Below, in pieces: positions 25,075 through 34,300 of a stretch of DNA of 51,222 nucleotides; position 1 is the first letter of the stretch, and every line of letters starts with the position of its first letter. Location: NCBI GenBank assembly GCA_900318795.1, contig ONLU01000027.1, positions 1-51,222 of the forward strand. The letters run 5' to 3'. Source of the DNA: an uncultured Prevotellaceae bacterium. GTDB taxonomy: Bacteria > Bacteroidota > Bacteroidia > Bacteroidales > Bacteroidaceae. Below the pieces are notes generated by a model, which ran no database searches, was not told where the DNA came from, and saw nothing but the letters and a program-made list of their open reading frames with translations. The translations under genes were made by a program, and so were the position numbers.

Positions 25075-26081
25075 GAATCATAGCAGCCCTGCTCCTTTTT
25101 CTGTCAATAGGCCTTCCTTCTGAAGGACAGACCTATTACCTGCCCAAGACGGCCGTCCGTTTCCACCTGCTTATTGAGAAGCAGACCTATACTCCGGGCG
25201 ATTTTGCTGCCTATGCCGAACGCTACCTGCACATGAGCAACATCGAACAGCAGGAACAGGTCAGCCACCGCGTTGTCACCTGCCTGCTGACCACTGCGGG
25301 AGTTCGCGACACAACCAAATGCTACACCCTGCGACTAAAGGGCAAGGGCGAGGCAGCCGATGTCAGGCTCAGCGACGACGGCATACTGCTGGCTGTCAAC
25401 GCCGAACCCGTTCAACCATCCAATACACCCGCCTACTCTCCTCAGTCCAAACCACGCCAGCAATCTCCCAAGAAGTTCCTGTCTGCCGAGGTTCTGTCTG
25501 CCGGAAGCACAGCGAAGATGGCGGAACTGACCGTACAGCAGATGCTCGACCTGCGCGAGCATCGTCAGCAGTTGGCCACCGGCGAAGCTGAGGACATGCC
25601 CAATGACGAGAAACAGCTACAGCTGATGCTTCAGCAGGTTGACCAGCAGCACGATGCACTCATGACGCTGTTCACCGGCACCATCCGCCGCGACACCACC
25701 ATGCAGGTGGTCACCTTGTGCCCGGACCAGGAGACCGAGCGCGAAGTGGTCTTTCGCCTGTCACGCCAAAGGGGCTTGGTTGACAAGGACGACTTGTCGG
25801 GGGTTCCCTTCTACATGACCGTCAAGAACCTCAGCCCTGACCTGTCACAACCTCAGGAGGACAAAAAGGGCGACTGGCTTTATGTCAACTTACCCGGCAC
25901 TGCTTCCATCACCCTCCAGCAGGAAGATTTTCTCTTGGCAACATACGAGGTTCCTCTGGCTCAGTTCGGCCATATAGAGCAACGCAGTTACGACCCCTTC
26001 AAGCGCTATGTCACCCATCTGACGCTTCACCCTGCCACTGGTGCTGTTGTCAAGCAATTCTCTGACTTGGACAAGAAATAA
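25071..26081 (+). CDS. DUF4831 family exported protein
   Basis: A 336-residue protein starting with a signal peptide (MRIIAALLLFLSIGLPSEG). The sequence TYYLPKTAVRFHLLIEKQTYTPGDFA matches, in pieces, the start of the DUF4831 family, which is largely confined to Bacteroidetes and of unknown function. The rest is polar with a Pro/Gln-rich segment at about 115-135. It is translationally coupled to the NAD(P)HX repair gene (ATGA overlap), though a functional link is not evident. A bidirectional terminator follows directly. Confidence 0.8.
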   Translation: MRIIAALLLFLSIGLPSEGQTYYLPKTAVRFHLLIEKQTYTPGDFAAYAERYLHMSNIEQQEQVSHRVVTCLLTTAGVRDTTKCYTLRLKGKGEAADVRLSDDGILLAVNAEPVQPSNTPAYSPQSKPRQQSPKKFLSAEVLSAGSTAKMAELTVQQMLDLREHRQQLATGEAEDMPNDEKQLQLMLQQVDQQHDALMTLFTGTIRRDTTMQVVTLCPDQETEREVVFRLSRQRGLVDKDDLSGVPFYMTVKNLSPDLSQPQEDKKGDWLYVNLPGTASITLQQEDFLLATYEVPLAQFGHIEQRSYDPFKRYVTHLTLHPATGAVVKQFSDLDKK

Positions 26082-26115
26082 AAAAAGCCTCGCCACATTC
26101 GGCGAGACTTTTTCT
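26082..26115. terminator. Bidirectional terminator between the DUF4831 gene and fba
   Basis: CTCGCC and GGCGAG arms around six bases, with A6 on one side and T5 on the other, so the hairpin can end both convergent transcripts. Confidence 0.8.
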
Positions 26116-26131
26116 TATGTATCATGTCTCT

Positions 26132-27139
26132 CTATTGCTGAGCCAGCTTGCCATCAGAACCGAGCACATTCACAATCTTGTGGATGTACATCTTCTTCAT
26201 GTTCTCACGAGCGGGCTTAAGATACTGACGAGGATCGAAGTGATCGGGGTGCTCAGCCAGATACTTGCGGATAGCAGCAGTCATAGCCAGACGAGAGTCA
26301 GAGTCGATGTTGATCTTGCAGACAGCGCTCTTCGAAGCCTTGCGGAGCTGCTCCTCGGGAATACCTACTGCGTCGGGCAGGTTACCACCGAACTTGTTGA
26401 TGGTGTCAACCTCGTCCTGAGGAACAGAAGAAGAACCATGCAGAACGATGGGGAATCCAGGAAGCTTCTGCTCAATCTCAGCCAGCACGTCGAATGCCAA
26501 TGGGGGAGGAACCAGCTTGCCGGTCTTCGGGTCGCGGGTGCACTGCTCGGGCTTGAACTTATAGGCACCGTGAGAAGTACCGATAGAGATTGCCAGCGAG
26601 TCGCAACCAGTACGGGTAGCGAAGTCAATAACCTCCTCGGGCTTGGTGTAGTGGCTTACCTCTGAAGCAACCTCGTCCTCAACACCTGCCAGCACGCCGA
26701 GTTCACACTCTACAGTGACATCGTACTTGTGAGCATACTCCACTACCTGACGAGAAATTCTGATATTCTCCTCATAGGGCAGTGAAGAACCGTCATACAT
26801 GACTGAAGAGAAGCCCATGTCAATGCAGTCCTTGCAGAGCTCGAAGCTGTCACCGTGGTCGAGGTGCAGCACAATCTCAGGATGCTCACAGCCCAGCTCC
26901 TTGGCATAAGCCACAGCGCCCTCAGCCATGTAACGCAGAATAGTAGCGTTGGCATAGTTACGAGCACCCTTGGACACCTGCATGATAACAGGAGACTTTG
27001 TCTCAACAGCAGCCTGTACGATAGCCTGCATCTGCTCCATGGTGTTGAAGTTGAAAGCGGGGATTGCATAGCCACCGGCTACGGCCTTCTTGAACATCTC
27101 GCGTGTATTTACGAGACCTAAATCCTTGTAGTTTACCAT
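26132..27139 (-). CDS. fba: Class II fructose-bisphosphate aldolase
   Basis: 335 residues from ATG 27137-27139 (MVNYKDLGLVNTREMFKKA). The zinc-dependent class is shown by LHLDHGDSFELCKDCI, with the catalytic Asp and zinc His near residue 92, by ECELGVLAGVEDEV near residue 143, and by GTSHGAYKF and LHGSSSVPQ in the C-terminal half. It cleaves fructose 1,6-bisphosphate in glycolysis. Codon use is strongly biased, as in highly expressed genes. A TATCTTTG -7 box lies about 45 bases upstream. Confidence 0.96.
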   Translation of the reverse strand: MVNYKDLGLVNTREMFKKAVAGGYAIPAFNFNTMEQMQAIVQAAVETKSPVIMQVSKGARNYANATILRYMAEGAVAYAKELGCEHPEIVLHLDHGDSFELCKDCIDMGFSSVMYDGSSLPYEENIRISRQVVEYAHKYDVTVECELGVLAGVEDEVASEVSHYTKPEEVIDFATRTGCDSLAISIGTSHGAYKFKPEQCTRDPKTGKLVPPPLAFDVLAEIEQKLPGFPIVLHGSSSVPQDEVDTINKFGGNLPDAVGIPEEQLRKASKSAVCKINIDSDSRLAMTAAIRKYLAEHPDHFDPRQYLKPARENMKKMYIHKIVNVLGSDGKLAQQ

Positions 27140-27183
27140 AATTTTACTCTTAAATATAAGTTTAAAAAAATCCAATCTGACCG

Positions 27184-27191
27184 CAAAGATA
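27184..27191 (-). promoter_or_regulatory. Promoter -7 element of fba
   Basis: The minus strand reads TATCTTTG, about 45 bases upstream of the fba ATG. The -33 position lies inside a microrepeat and has no clear TTTG. Confidence 0.5.
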
Positions 27192-27198
27192 CAAAAAA

Positions 27199-27233
27199 GT
27201 TTAGAGTTTAGACGTTTGACGTTTAGAGTTTTT
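27199..27233. repeat. Imperfect heptamer repeat upstream of the fba promoter
   Basis: The stretch is built from GTTTAGA and CGTTTGA-like units (GTTTAGAG, TTTAGAC, GTTTGAC, GTTTAGAG). It lies where the -33 region of fba would be. From here to 27426 no gene is visible. Confidence 0.5.
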
Positions 27234-27426
27234 ATTCCAAGTCACCCGTTTTTTTCATTGATTAACAAATCAGACAGGCAACAAGCGCCAAAATGCAAAC
27301 TGCATTTGTCAATTTACGCTGAAACTGAACACTAAACAGAAAATTTCACCTGCCACGGTTGTTTTTTTTCCTAACTAAGAAAAAAAACAGGGCAAGAACA
27401 CAACACGGTTCTGCTGTGTGCAAAAG

Positions 27427-27465
27427 AAAAGACCGCTCGGAGAGCGATGCCCTAAGCGGTCTTTT
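27427..27465. terminator. Strong bidirectional hairpin in the fba-aquaporin spacer
   Basis: AAAAGACCGCT (27427-27437) and AGCGGTCTTTT (27455-27465) are perfect 11-base inverted arms with A/T runs on both sides, so it can terminate in either direction. It lies downstream of the coding remnant at 27516-27656. Confidence 0.75.
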
Positions 27466-27486
27466 ATGCAGTCAGTCTACGCACAG

Positions 27487-27500
27487 GGGACTGAAGTCCC
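27487..27500. repeat. Short perfect palindrome
   Basis: GGGACT, two bases, AGTCCC; flanking CAC/GTG bases extend the symmetry imperfectly. It is a compact hairpin between the remnant stop and the strong terminator, possibly a small REP-like element. Confidence 0.5.
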
Positions 27501-27515
27501 ATGTGTATGTGTTTA

Positions 27516-27656
27516 TCAAAAACCATAGTATTTGGTGAGCCAATGCCTTGTCCACGTCCATCCGTCTAGTTCCCATGATGTGCCCAGTACGAAGTGCATG
27601 TCTCCAGCCTTGTCCATCTGCTGGGCAGCCTTATAGAGGTTCTCGTTGAAAAAATA
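27516..27656 (-). pseudogene. C-terminal coding remnant of an unidentified gene
   Basis: On the minus strand a 46-residue frame reads NENLYKAAQQMDKAGD, then MHFVLGTSWELDGWTW and RHWLTKYYGF before a stop. The frame is closed upstream by TAG and has no start before an internal ATG. The tryptophan-rich, protein-like composition and codon choice suggest the tail of a larger gene lost by deletion. A 33-residue start from the internal ATG cannot be excluded. No family is recognised. Confidence 0.45.
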
Positions 27657-27737
27657 CTAAAATCATACGACTTTTCTGCATTTACCCCCACGTTTTTGCA
27701 CAAAAGGGTTCTTTTTGTGTAAGACGGAGAAAAGAAA

Positions 27738-27767
27738 AGGGAGGCACCCGGTGGAGAATGCCTCTCT
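27738..27767 (-). terminator. Terminator after the aquaporin gene
   Basis: Arms around GAGGCA (27741-27746) and TGCCTC (27759-27764) extend to nine bases with one wobble. T-rich sequence follows on both strands. It is about 40 bases past the stop at 27807. Confidence 0.65.
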
Positions 27768-27776
27768 TTTTTTGCA

Positions 27777-27802
27777 ATGTGACACAACTACTGTTGTCAC
27801 AT
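27777..27802. repeat. Hairpin immediately after the aquaporin stop
   Basis: ATGTGACA (27777-27784) and TGTCACAT (27795-27802) are perfect 8-base arms around ten bases. Lying only a few bases past the stop, it could protect the mRNA 3' end or be part of a two-hairpin terminator. Confidence 0.6.
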
Positions 27803-27806
27803 GTCT

Positions 27807-28484
27807 TTACTTCTCTGCAGGCTCGATGGCTTTCCAAATGATAGCAGCCAAAGCACCACCGACGAAGGGACCTACGATGAAGATCCACAAGTTGGCGAGT
27901 GCGGTACCGCCCTGGAAGAAGGCAGGAGCCAGCGAACGGGCAGGGTTCACGGAAGTGCCTGTGTAGCGGATGCAAACCAGATGAACCAGTACGAGGCTCA
28001 AACCAATAGCCAGACCGGCGAAGTTGTTGGTAGCGCCATTGGTCTTGGCGGTAGCTCCGAGCACTACGAGCACGAAGACACAGGTGAAGATGATCTCAGC
28101 CAGCAGACCGCCCAGCATTGAGACATTAGCCTGGAGGTCGTTAGCACCAGTACCCTCCAGTCCGGGGACATTGGCTGTCAACACTGCCAACAGGGCTGAG
28201 CCGATGAAGGCTCCAATGCATTGGAACACCATGTACATGCATCCTTCCTTGGCATCCATGCGACCGGCAATGATGCAACCCAGCGTGATGGCTGGATTGA
28301 TGTGGCAGCCAGAGATACCGCCAATGGTGTAAGCCATGGCAACCACGGCCAGACCGAAAGCAAAGGCTGTGCCTACGACAGCGGGGATGTTGTTAACGGG
28401 ATCACAACCCAGACTCACGGCAACGCCGCAACCCATCAATACGAGCACCATGGTGCCCACCATTTCTGCTAAATACTTTTTCAT
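27807..28484 (-). CDS. aqpZ: Aquaporin, AqpZ-like water channel
   Basis: A 225-residue MIP-family channel with six predicted membrane helices. Both NPA loops are present: GCHINPAITLG (near residue 66) and GTSVNPARSLAPA (near residue 187). The helix-5 segment LVHLVCIRYTGTSVNPARS keeps the His that narrows the selectivity filter in AqpZ, where glycerol channels have Gly, so water selectivity is likely. It stands alone under a consensus promoter and is followed by hairpins. Confidence 0.9.
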   Translation of the reverse strand: MKKYLAEMVGTMVLVLMGCGVAVSLGCDPVNNIPAVVGTAFAFGLAVVAMAYTIGGISGCHINPAITLGCIIAGRMDAKEGCMYMVFQCIGAFIGSALLAVLTANVPGLEGTGANDLQANVSMLGGLLAEIIFTCVFVLVVLGATAKTNGATNNFAGLAIGLSLVLVHLVCIRYTGTSVNPARSLAPAFFQGGTALANLWIFIVGPFVGGALAAIIWKAIEPAEK

Positions 28485-28527
28485 AGTTTGATATTGTTTA
28501 AAGTGATTAACGTTTGCTATTTTGGCG

Positions 28528-28559
28528 CAAAGATAGAGATTAATTTTTACTTTTGCAAA
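28528..28559 (-). promoter_or_regulatory. Consensus promoter of the aquaporin gene
   Basis: The minus strand has TTTG (28556-28559), 20 bases, TATCTTTG (28528-28535), a perfect Bacteroidetes promoter with a leader of about 40 bases. Confidence 0.75.
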
Positions 28560-28598
28560 TTTTTCTGACTGAATTCACTACTTTTCGGTATTTATTTA

Positions 28599-28606
28599 TA
28601 CCTTTG
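28599..28606 (+). promoter_or_regulatory. Promoter -7 element of the esterase-HAD gene
   Basis: TACCTTTG ends five bases before the ATG at 28612. Either the mRNA is nearly leaderless or translation begins at ATG 28651/28654 (MMAGKTILYCHG). Confidence 0.5.
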
Positions 28607-28611
28607 CACCC

Positions 28612-29598
28612 ATGATAGCAGAAAACCCATACGTCAAACAATTTCCTGACATGATGGCAGGAAAAACCATTCTCTATTGTCACGGTTTTGCCTCCAGCGG
28701 ACAGTCGGGCACGGTAGAAAGGCTGCGCACCGTCATGCCGCAAGCCCGAGTCATTGCCCCAGACCTGCCCGTACACCCTGCGGAGGCTATGAGCCTGCTG
28801 CGTGACATCTGCCGACAGGAACAGCCCGACCTCATCATCGGCACCTCGATGGGCGGCATGTATGCTGAGCAGTTGCGCGGCTACGACCGCATCTGTGTGA
28901 ACCCTGCCCTGGAGATGGGCGACACCATGCGCAGCCATGGCATGACAGGCACCCAACAGTTTCAGAACCCACGTCTGGACGGTGTACAGGAGTTCTATGT
29001 GGACAAGGCGCTCGTCAAGGAATACAAGGATCAGTCGGAATACCGCTTCAAGGACCTTGACGACGAGGACCGCCAGCGCGTCTACGGGCTGTTTGGCGAC
29101 GAGGACACGACGGTAGACACCTATGGAATGTTCCGGGAGCACTATCAACAGGCGCTGCACTTCCACGGCGAACACCGCATGAATGACAAGTCGTTCATGC
29201 ACTCGGTCGTTCCCGTCATCCGCTGGATAGACGACCGGCAGGCCAAGCGCGAACGACCTATCATATATATAGGTATGGAGACCATGCTGGACGGATACCA
29301 GAACCCAGCATCTTCGGTTCAAAAAGCCGTACGCCTGCTGATTGAGCACTATCAGGTCTACTTTGTAGTGTCCACGGACGACCATGAGCCAACGGCTTCG
29401 TGGCTCGAAGAGCACATCAACGTCCCTGCCTGGCACCATGCGGTCTACACACACCGTCGCGACCTGCTCTATGGCGACTATCTCATCAGCAAAGAGAAGG
29501 AGGGCGACACCATGGCCACCCTCCTGGAATATGGTTCCGACACGTTCAAGACGTGGGAAGACATCATTGAATACTTCTCCCGCCTCGGTGGTCAGTAA
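28612..29598 (+). CDS. YqiA/YcfP-type esterase fused to a degenerate 5'-nucleotidase-like HAD domain
   Basis: A 328-residue two-domain protein. The N-terminal half (about 15-215) is an alpha/beta hydrolase of the YqiA/UPF0227 type: ILYCHGFASSGQSG, the Ser elbow GTSMGGMYAEQLRG (near residue 83) and an His in SFMHSV. The C-terminal half (about 220-328) resembles 5'(3')-deoxyribonucleotidases: it ends with a YGSDTFKTWEDIIEYF segment typical of that family. The HAD nucleophile motif is replaced by YIGMETMLDGY, so both usual Asp residues are absent and phosphatase activity is unlikely. Start choice is uncertain (28612, 28651 or 28654). It converges on the kinase gene with a 4-base gap. Confidence 0.78.
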   Translation: MIAENPYVKQFPDMMAGKTILYCHGFASSGQSGTVERLRTVMPQARVIAPDLPVHPAEAMSLLRDICRQEQPDLIIGTSMGGMYAEQLRGYDRICVNPALEMGDTMRSHGMTGTQQFQNPRLDGVQEFYVDKALVKEYKDQSEYRFKDLDDEDRQRVYGLFGDEDTTVDTYGMFREHYQQALHFHGEHRMNDKSFMHSVVPVIRWIDDRQAKRERPIIYIGMETMLDGYQNPASSVQKAVRLLIEHYQVYFVVSTDDHEPTASWLEEHINVPAWHHAVYTHRRDLLYGDYLISKEKEGDTMATLLEYGSDTFKTWEDIIEYFSRLGGQ

Positions 29599-29602
29599 GC
29601 AG

Positions 29603-31255
29603 CTATAGCGTCATGACAAAACGTGCTCCGTCGGTATAGCTTGTGTCGAGCAGCACGTCACCACCCAGTCGGCGGGCCAGACTACGGGCTACCGTCAATC
29701 CGATGCCCGTCCCATCGTAATAATCATCCAACTGGACAAACTCGTCAAAGATACGTTCTGCCTCCTTGGCTGGTATGCCGATACCCGTATCTTCCACCAC
29801 GAAACGGGCATGACTGTCCTCATAGCTGACCGTCAGCGTCACCCGTTCCCGCTTGCCTTCTTCCAGCATGGCATGGTAGGACTCTGCCTGGTGGGTAAAC
29901 TTCATGGCATTGTCGAGCAGGAGTTCCAGAATACGGACAGCGGAACGGCGATGGGTATTGAACCGAGTGTCCGTCCCCTGCCCCAGTTGCAGGCTAAACG
30001 CCACATGCGGTGCCTGCTCTATGCCCGAAGCCTGCACAGCCTGTCTGGCAATGTCTTGGGCTGACACCTCGTTCTTCTTCTCCAAGACCGTTTGGCTGCT
30101 CATATCCGACAGTTCCAGCATCTTGTTCACCAGACCGGTGATGCGCTCCGTACCTTCTATCATCTGCTGGGAGATCTCTTCCTTCTCCTTCTCCGACAAC
30201 TGGGTCGTCGGTGATGTCAGCACCTGGGTGAAACCACTGACAATGTTTAAAGGGGTGCGTATCTCGTGGGATATCTGCTTGATGAAGTTGGTCTTCATGC
30301 GCGTCGACTCTTCCGCCTTGGCATTGGCCACTAACAGGCGTCGACTGAGCAGATAGCGATTGATACTGAACACAATGAGGAAAACAAACACAATCGCCAC
30401 CAGCAGCAGCCACACCCAGACGGGTATGCGGAAGGTGTCAAACTGGGACACCACCTCTTGTCCGTAGACTTTGTCGATGATGCCTTCGGCTTCCATCTTC
30501 CGCAGTTCAACATTGATGGCATCAATGAGCTGCTTGTTGTAACTGGCATAGCAGTACTCGCGCGGTTGCAATGACAGTTCGTCGGCCTGCAGCTTGTCTT
30601 CCAAGTGGTTCAGGCCTATGTAGTAACTGGCCTGGAACCGATAGCAGATGACACCGTCGTACTTGCCGGCTGCCAGGTCTACGATGGCCGAGTCCAAGTC
30701 GGTAATGGCACAGTCGGCGGCTCCTGCATCCTTGAGCATCAGGCCAACGGGGCGTGACTTCATGTAGGCTATCTTCTTGTCCTTCAGGTGGCGAAAGTCA
30801 AACGCGACATAGTCCTTGTTACGATAGACAATCTGATAATAGAGCCTGAACACGGCATTGGAGTAGTTCGTCAGATCCTTGCGATAAGACGAGTAGACCA
30901 GCAGCCCCAAGTCGTACTTGCCGGAAATGATGCCGGGCGACATCTTGTCCCAATGGTTGGGCGAAAAGGTAAATGGGATGCCCATGCGTTGCATCAGCAG
31001 TTGGGTAAACTCCACATCATAGCCACTGGGGCGACCATGGTCGTCGACATACTGCAACGGGGCATAGCTGGTGTTCATGCCCATGACCAGCGGACGGTCC
31101 TTGCTATAGCCCAGCTTCTTGGCCAGGGGGCTGACGGTAACCGTCTGCTGTGGATGGAACAACTTCTTCCACTCCCTGCTGCATGAGGAAAACAGGCACG
31201 TGAGCAGAACAAGTACCACGGGCAGTATCTGGGGACAAACAGCACGATGTTTCAT
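29603..31255 (-). CDS. Histidine kinase with periplasmic amino-acid-binding-type sensor domain
   Basis: A 550-residue sensor kinase. The N terminus is a signal/lipobox-like segment (LLTCLFSSC). A type 3 solute-binding domain spans about 50-270 (GMNTSYAPLQYVDDHGRPSG, then YDLGLLVYSSY). One transmembrane helix (about 279-298) leads to a HisKA domain with phospho-acceptor His in SHEIRTPLN (about residue 330). The ATPase domain has NAMKFTH, VEDTGIGIP and GTGIGLTVARSL, so it looks catalytically complete. No receiver or output domain is attached and no classical response regulator is adjacent; the gene upstream encodes a receiver-containing protein 47 bases away on the same strand. It probably senses a small periplasmic ligand. 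Confidence 0.9.
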   Translation of the reverse strand: MKHRAVCPQILPVVLVLLTCLFSSCSREWKKLFHPQQTVTVSPLAKKLGYSKDRPLVMGMNTSYAPLQYVDDHGRPSGYDVEFTQLLMQRMGIPFTFSPNHWDKMSPGIISGKYDLGLLVYSSYRKDLTNYSNAVFRLYYQIVYRNKDYVAFDFRHLKDKKIAYMKSRPVGLMLKDAGAADCAITDLDSAIVDLAAGKYDGVICYRFQASYYIGLNHLEDKLQADELSLQPREYCYASYNKQLIDAINVELRKMEAEGIIDKVYGQEVVSQFDTFRIPVWVWLLLVAIVFVFLIVFSINRYLLSRRLLVANAKAEESTRMKTNFIKQISHEIRTPLNIVSGFTQVLTSPTTQLSEKEKEEISQQMIEGTERITGLVNKMLELSDMSSQTVLEKKNEVSAQDIARQAVQASGIEQAPHVAFSLQLGQGTDTRFNTHRRSAVRILELLLDNAMKFTHQAESYHAMLEEGKRERVTLTVSYEDSHARFVVEDTGIGIPAKEAERIFDEFVQLDDYYDGTGIGLTVARSLARRLGGDVLLDTSYTDGARFVMTL

Positions 31256-31302
31256 AAGTCTTTAAAGGTTCATTTCGTTTCGGTATATCAGGTCATGCTT
31301 CG

Positions 31303-34300
31303 CTAAGACTGAGGGGCGGCAGCATCGGGCAGTATCACCACGCCGTGCTGCTTCTTTCCGTCCATCATAATCTTCAGAGGATGTTCAAAACGCACATGAC
31401 GCACATATTCGGTTTCCTCGACAGCAGGCATCTGGTTCAGGACGCCCATCTGCATCACTCCGTTGCCGGTATAGGTGTTGATGGTGAAATAGCCCACACC
31501 GAACGAGGTGAGGTTCTGGAAGAAGTGAGTACCCTGCGAGGGGTCTACGTGATAGTTCTTCAGTCCTGCCTCGACTATGAGCCGTGCTGCCGAGATGTGC
31601 GGCCACTTGACAGGAATGCCCAGCCAGGGATCGCTGGAACCCCAGCGTCCGGGACCTATCAGCACGTAGTTCTTGTCCTCTGCCAGGAACTTGCGGTTGA
31701 TCTGTTCTATCTGGTCGGCTATCAGGGGATTGTTGGCTGCGGTAAAGTCGTCGTCGGTCTTGACATACACCACATCGACGACATCCTCAGAGATGCCATG
31801 GCCCAGCGAAGTGTAGGAGCGCAACAGGCACTGCTCATCGGGGATGGCAGCCAGGTCTTCGTCCAGGACTTGCTTGGAGTCTACGATGGGGCGTATCTGT
31901 AGCAGATAGAAATCGCCTGTCACCTTACCTTGCGGCCCGGTATTCAGATTGCAGGCGAACTCTATCTCTACCGGACGGCGCATGTCCTCGGAGCCATACT
32001 TCTGGGACAGCTGCAGAATTTCGGGCAACGGGAAGATGCCGTGCTGCAGCACACCGCAGAAGGAGATGACCTTGCGGCCTCCCTCGTAGATGCCGTCGCG
32101 GATAATCTGGTCGGTGGGGTCGTAGGTGGAGGCGATGCCGTTCAACGACTGGTCCTTGTCGGCTTCCTTGACACGCAGGTTCAGGATGTTGAAACCGTCG
32201 TCCACCTTGAAATCATCGCCTACATGGCTCATATCGAGGGCATAGAAACGGGTCTGGGTCTCGCGCAGAGCGGTATCCATTTCCGAGGTCTGCAACACCT
32301 GACGGGGATGGTAGGGCGACACACGGAGCGTCTGTCCGCCGTCCACGATGTACTTGCCCAGTCCGAGGGCCAGCGAGGCTATGCCTTCTTCGGCCAGCTC
32401 GTCGCCGATGGGATAGTAGTTCAGCGAACGCAACACACCCGAGAAGGTGGGATAGAAACGGGTACCATAGCTATTGCCCACTACCTCTTGCAGGATGACG
32501 GCCATCTTTTCCTGGTCGATGACGTTTGACGTTGCCGTCATATAGGCCTTGGAGTCGCGATAGTATACTGAGGCATAGACGCCCTTGATGGCACAGGCCA
32601 ACATGCGCAGCATCTCGTACTTATCGTCCAGATAGGGAATCATATAGGTGGAATAGATGCCGGCAAAAGGCTGGTAGTGGGAGTCTTCGAGCAACGAACT
32701 GGAGCGGATGGCGATAGGCGACTTGACGGCATCGAAGAACGTGAAGAAGTCGGCTATCAGAGAGTCTGGCAGCTGTGCCCGCATGAAATGCTGCAGGATT
32801 TCCTCGTCGGGGGCATCGCTGAGGGCAATGCTCCACAGGTTGTTCTTGTCCATGAACTCGTCGAAGAAGTCGGTACACAGCACGACGGTCTTGGGTATCT
32901 GCACGGTAGCGTTGTCGAACTGGTTGAGTTCGGGATGGCGCTTGATGATGTTGTCGAGGAATGCCAGACCACGGCCCTTACCGCCCAACGAACCGTCGCC
33001 GATGCGGGCAAAGTGTGCATAGCGGTCGAACTTCAGGCGGTCGAAGACGGCTACGACACCGATATTCTTCATCCGACGGTATTGGACAATGGCATCGAAA
33101 ATGATCTGACGATGTGCATCGACATCCTTCAATTTATGCCAAGTCACTGTCTTCAGGAACTGAGACACGGGGAAGATGGCACGGGCACAAAGCCAACGAC
33201 TCATGTGATTGCGCGAAATATGATAGAGCATCGAGTCGTTGGGAATCTTGAAGATATTGTCCTGCAATTCCTTCAATGACGACACGCGGCACACCTCTTC
33301 CTTGGTCTTGGGGTCACGGAACACGAAGTCGCCGAAGCCCATGTGCTCCTCTATCAGCTGACGCAGGTCGACATTCATCTTCTTCGAGTTCTTGTCCACA
33401 AAACGGAAACCTTCTGCCTCGGCCTTCTCCTTATTGATAATCTCGGAACTCTGCAAGATGAGGGGAACATACTCGTCGCGCCGGCGAATCTCGCGCAGCA
33501 ACTTCAGACCAGCCTCTGCATCACCCTCCTCCACATGACTCAGACGACCTTCGTGGGTCTTCATCGGGAAACGGGTGTCCGAGATGACGCCCAGCACGTT
33601 GTCGTGGTACTTCTCATACCACTGCATGGCTTCTTCGTAGTTGGTGGCCAGCACCACCTTGGGACGGCCTCGTTTGCGCTGGGCTGCAGCATGAGGGTTC
33701 AGGGCCTCGGTCGAGAAGTTCTTCGACTGGGCCAGAATATAGTTGTACAGATTGGGCAGCACTGAAGAATAGAAACGGATGTTGTCCTCGACTAACATGA
33801 TCATCTGTACACCGGCTTCCTTGATGTCGTGCTCGATGTTCATGCGGTCTTCTATCAACTTAATGATACTCAGGATGAGGTTGGTATTACCCAGCCAGCA
33901 GAACACATAGTCGAAGATGGACATGTCCTCATGCTCGATGCGCTTGGTGATGCCATGCGAGAAGGGGGTCAGCACCACGCACGGTATCTGCGGAGCTATC
34001 TGCTTGATGTCGCGGGCCACAGCGAAGGCGTCGTTGTCTGCATTACCGGGCATACAGATAACCAGATCGATATCGGTGGTCTTCAACACCTCGTTGGCTT
34101 CCTCGGTAGTAGACACCTGGGTAAACGTGGGCGGATAGCGCAAGCCCAGCTCCATGTATTCGTCAAACAGCTTCTCGTCGATGCGGCCGTCATCCTCCAG
34201 CATGAAGGCATCATAGGGATTGGCTACTATCAGGATATTGAAAATACGCTTCGTCATCAAGTTGACAAACGAGACGTCTTTCAGGAAGAAGTTATTGAAT

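Noticed and set aside
27566-27787. 73-codon minus-strand frame next to the aquaporin gene
   Set aside because: It crosses the aquaporin terminator and is out of frame with the protein-like remnant in the same DNA.
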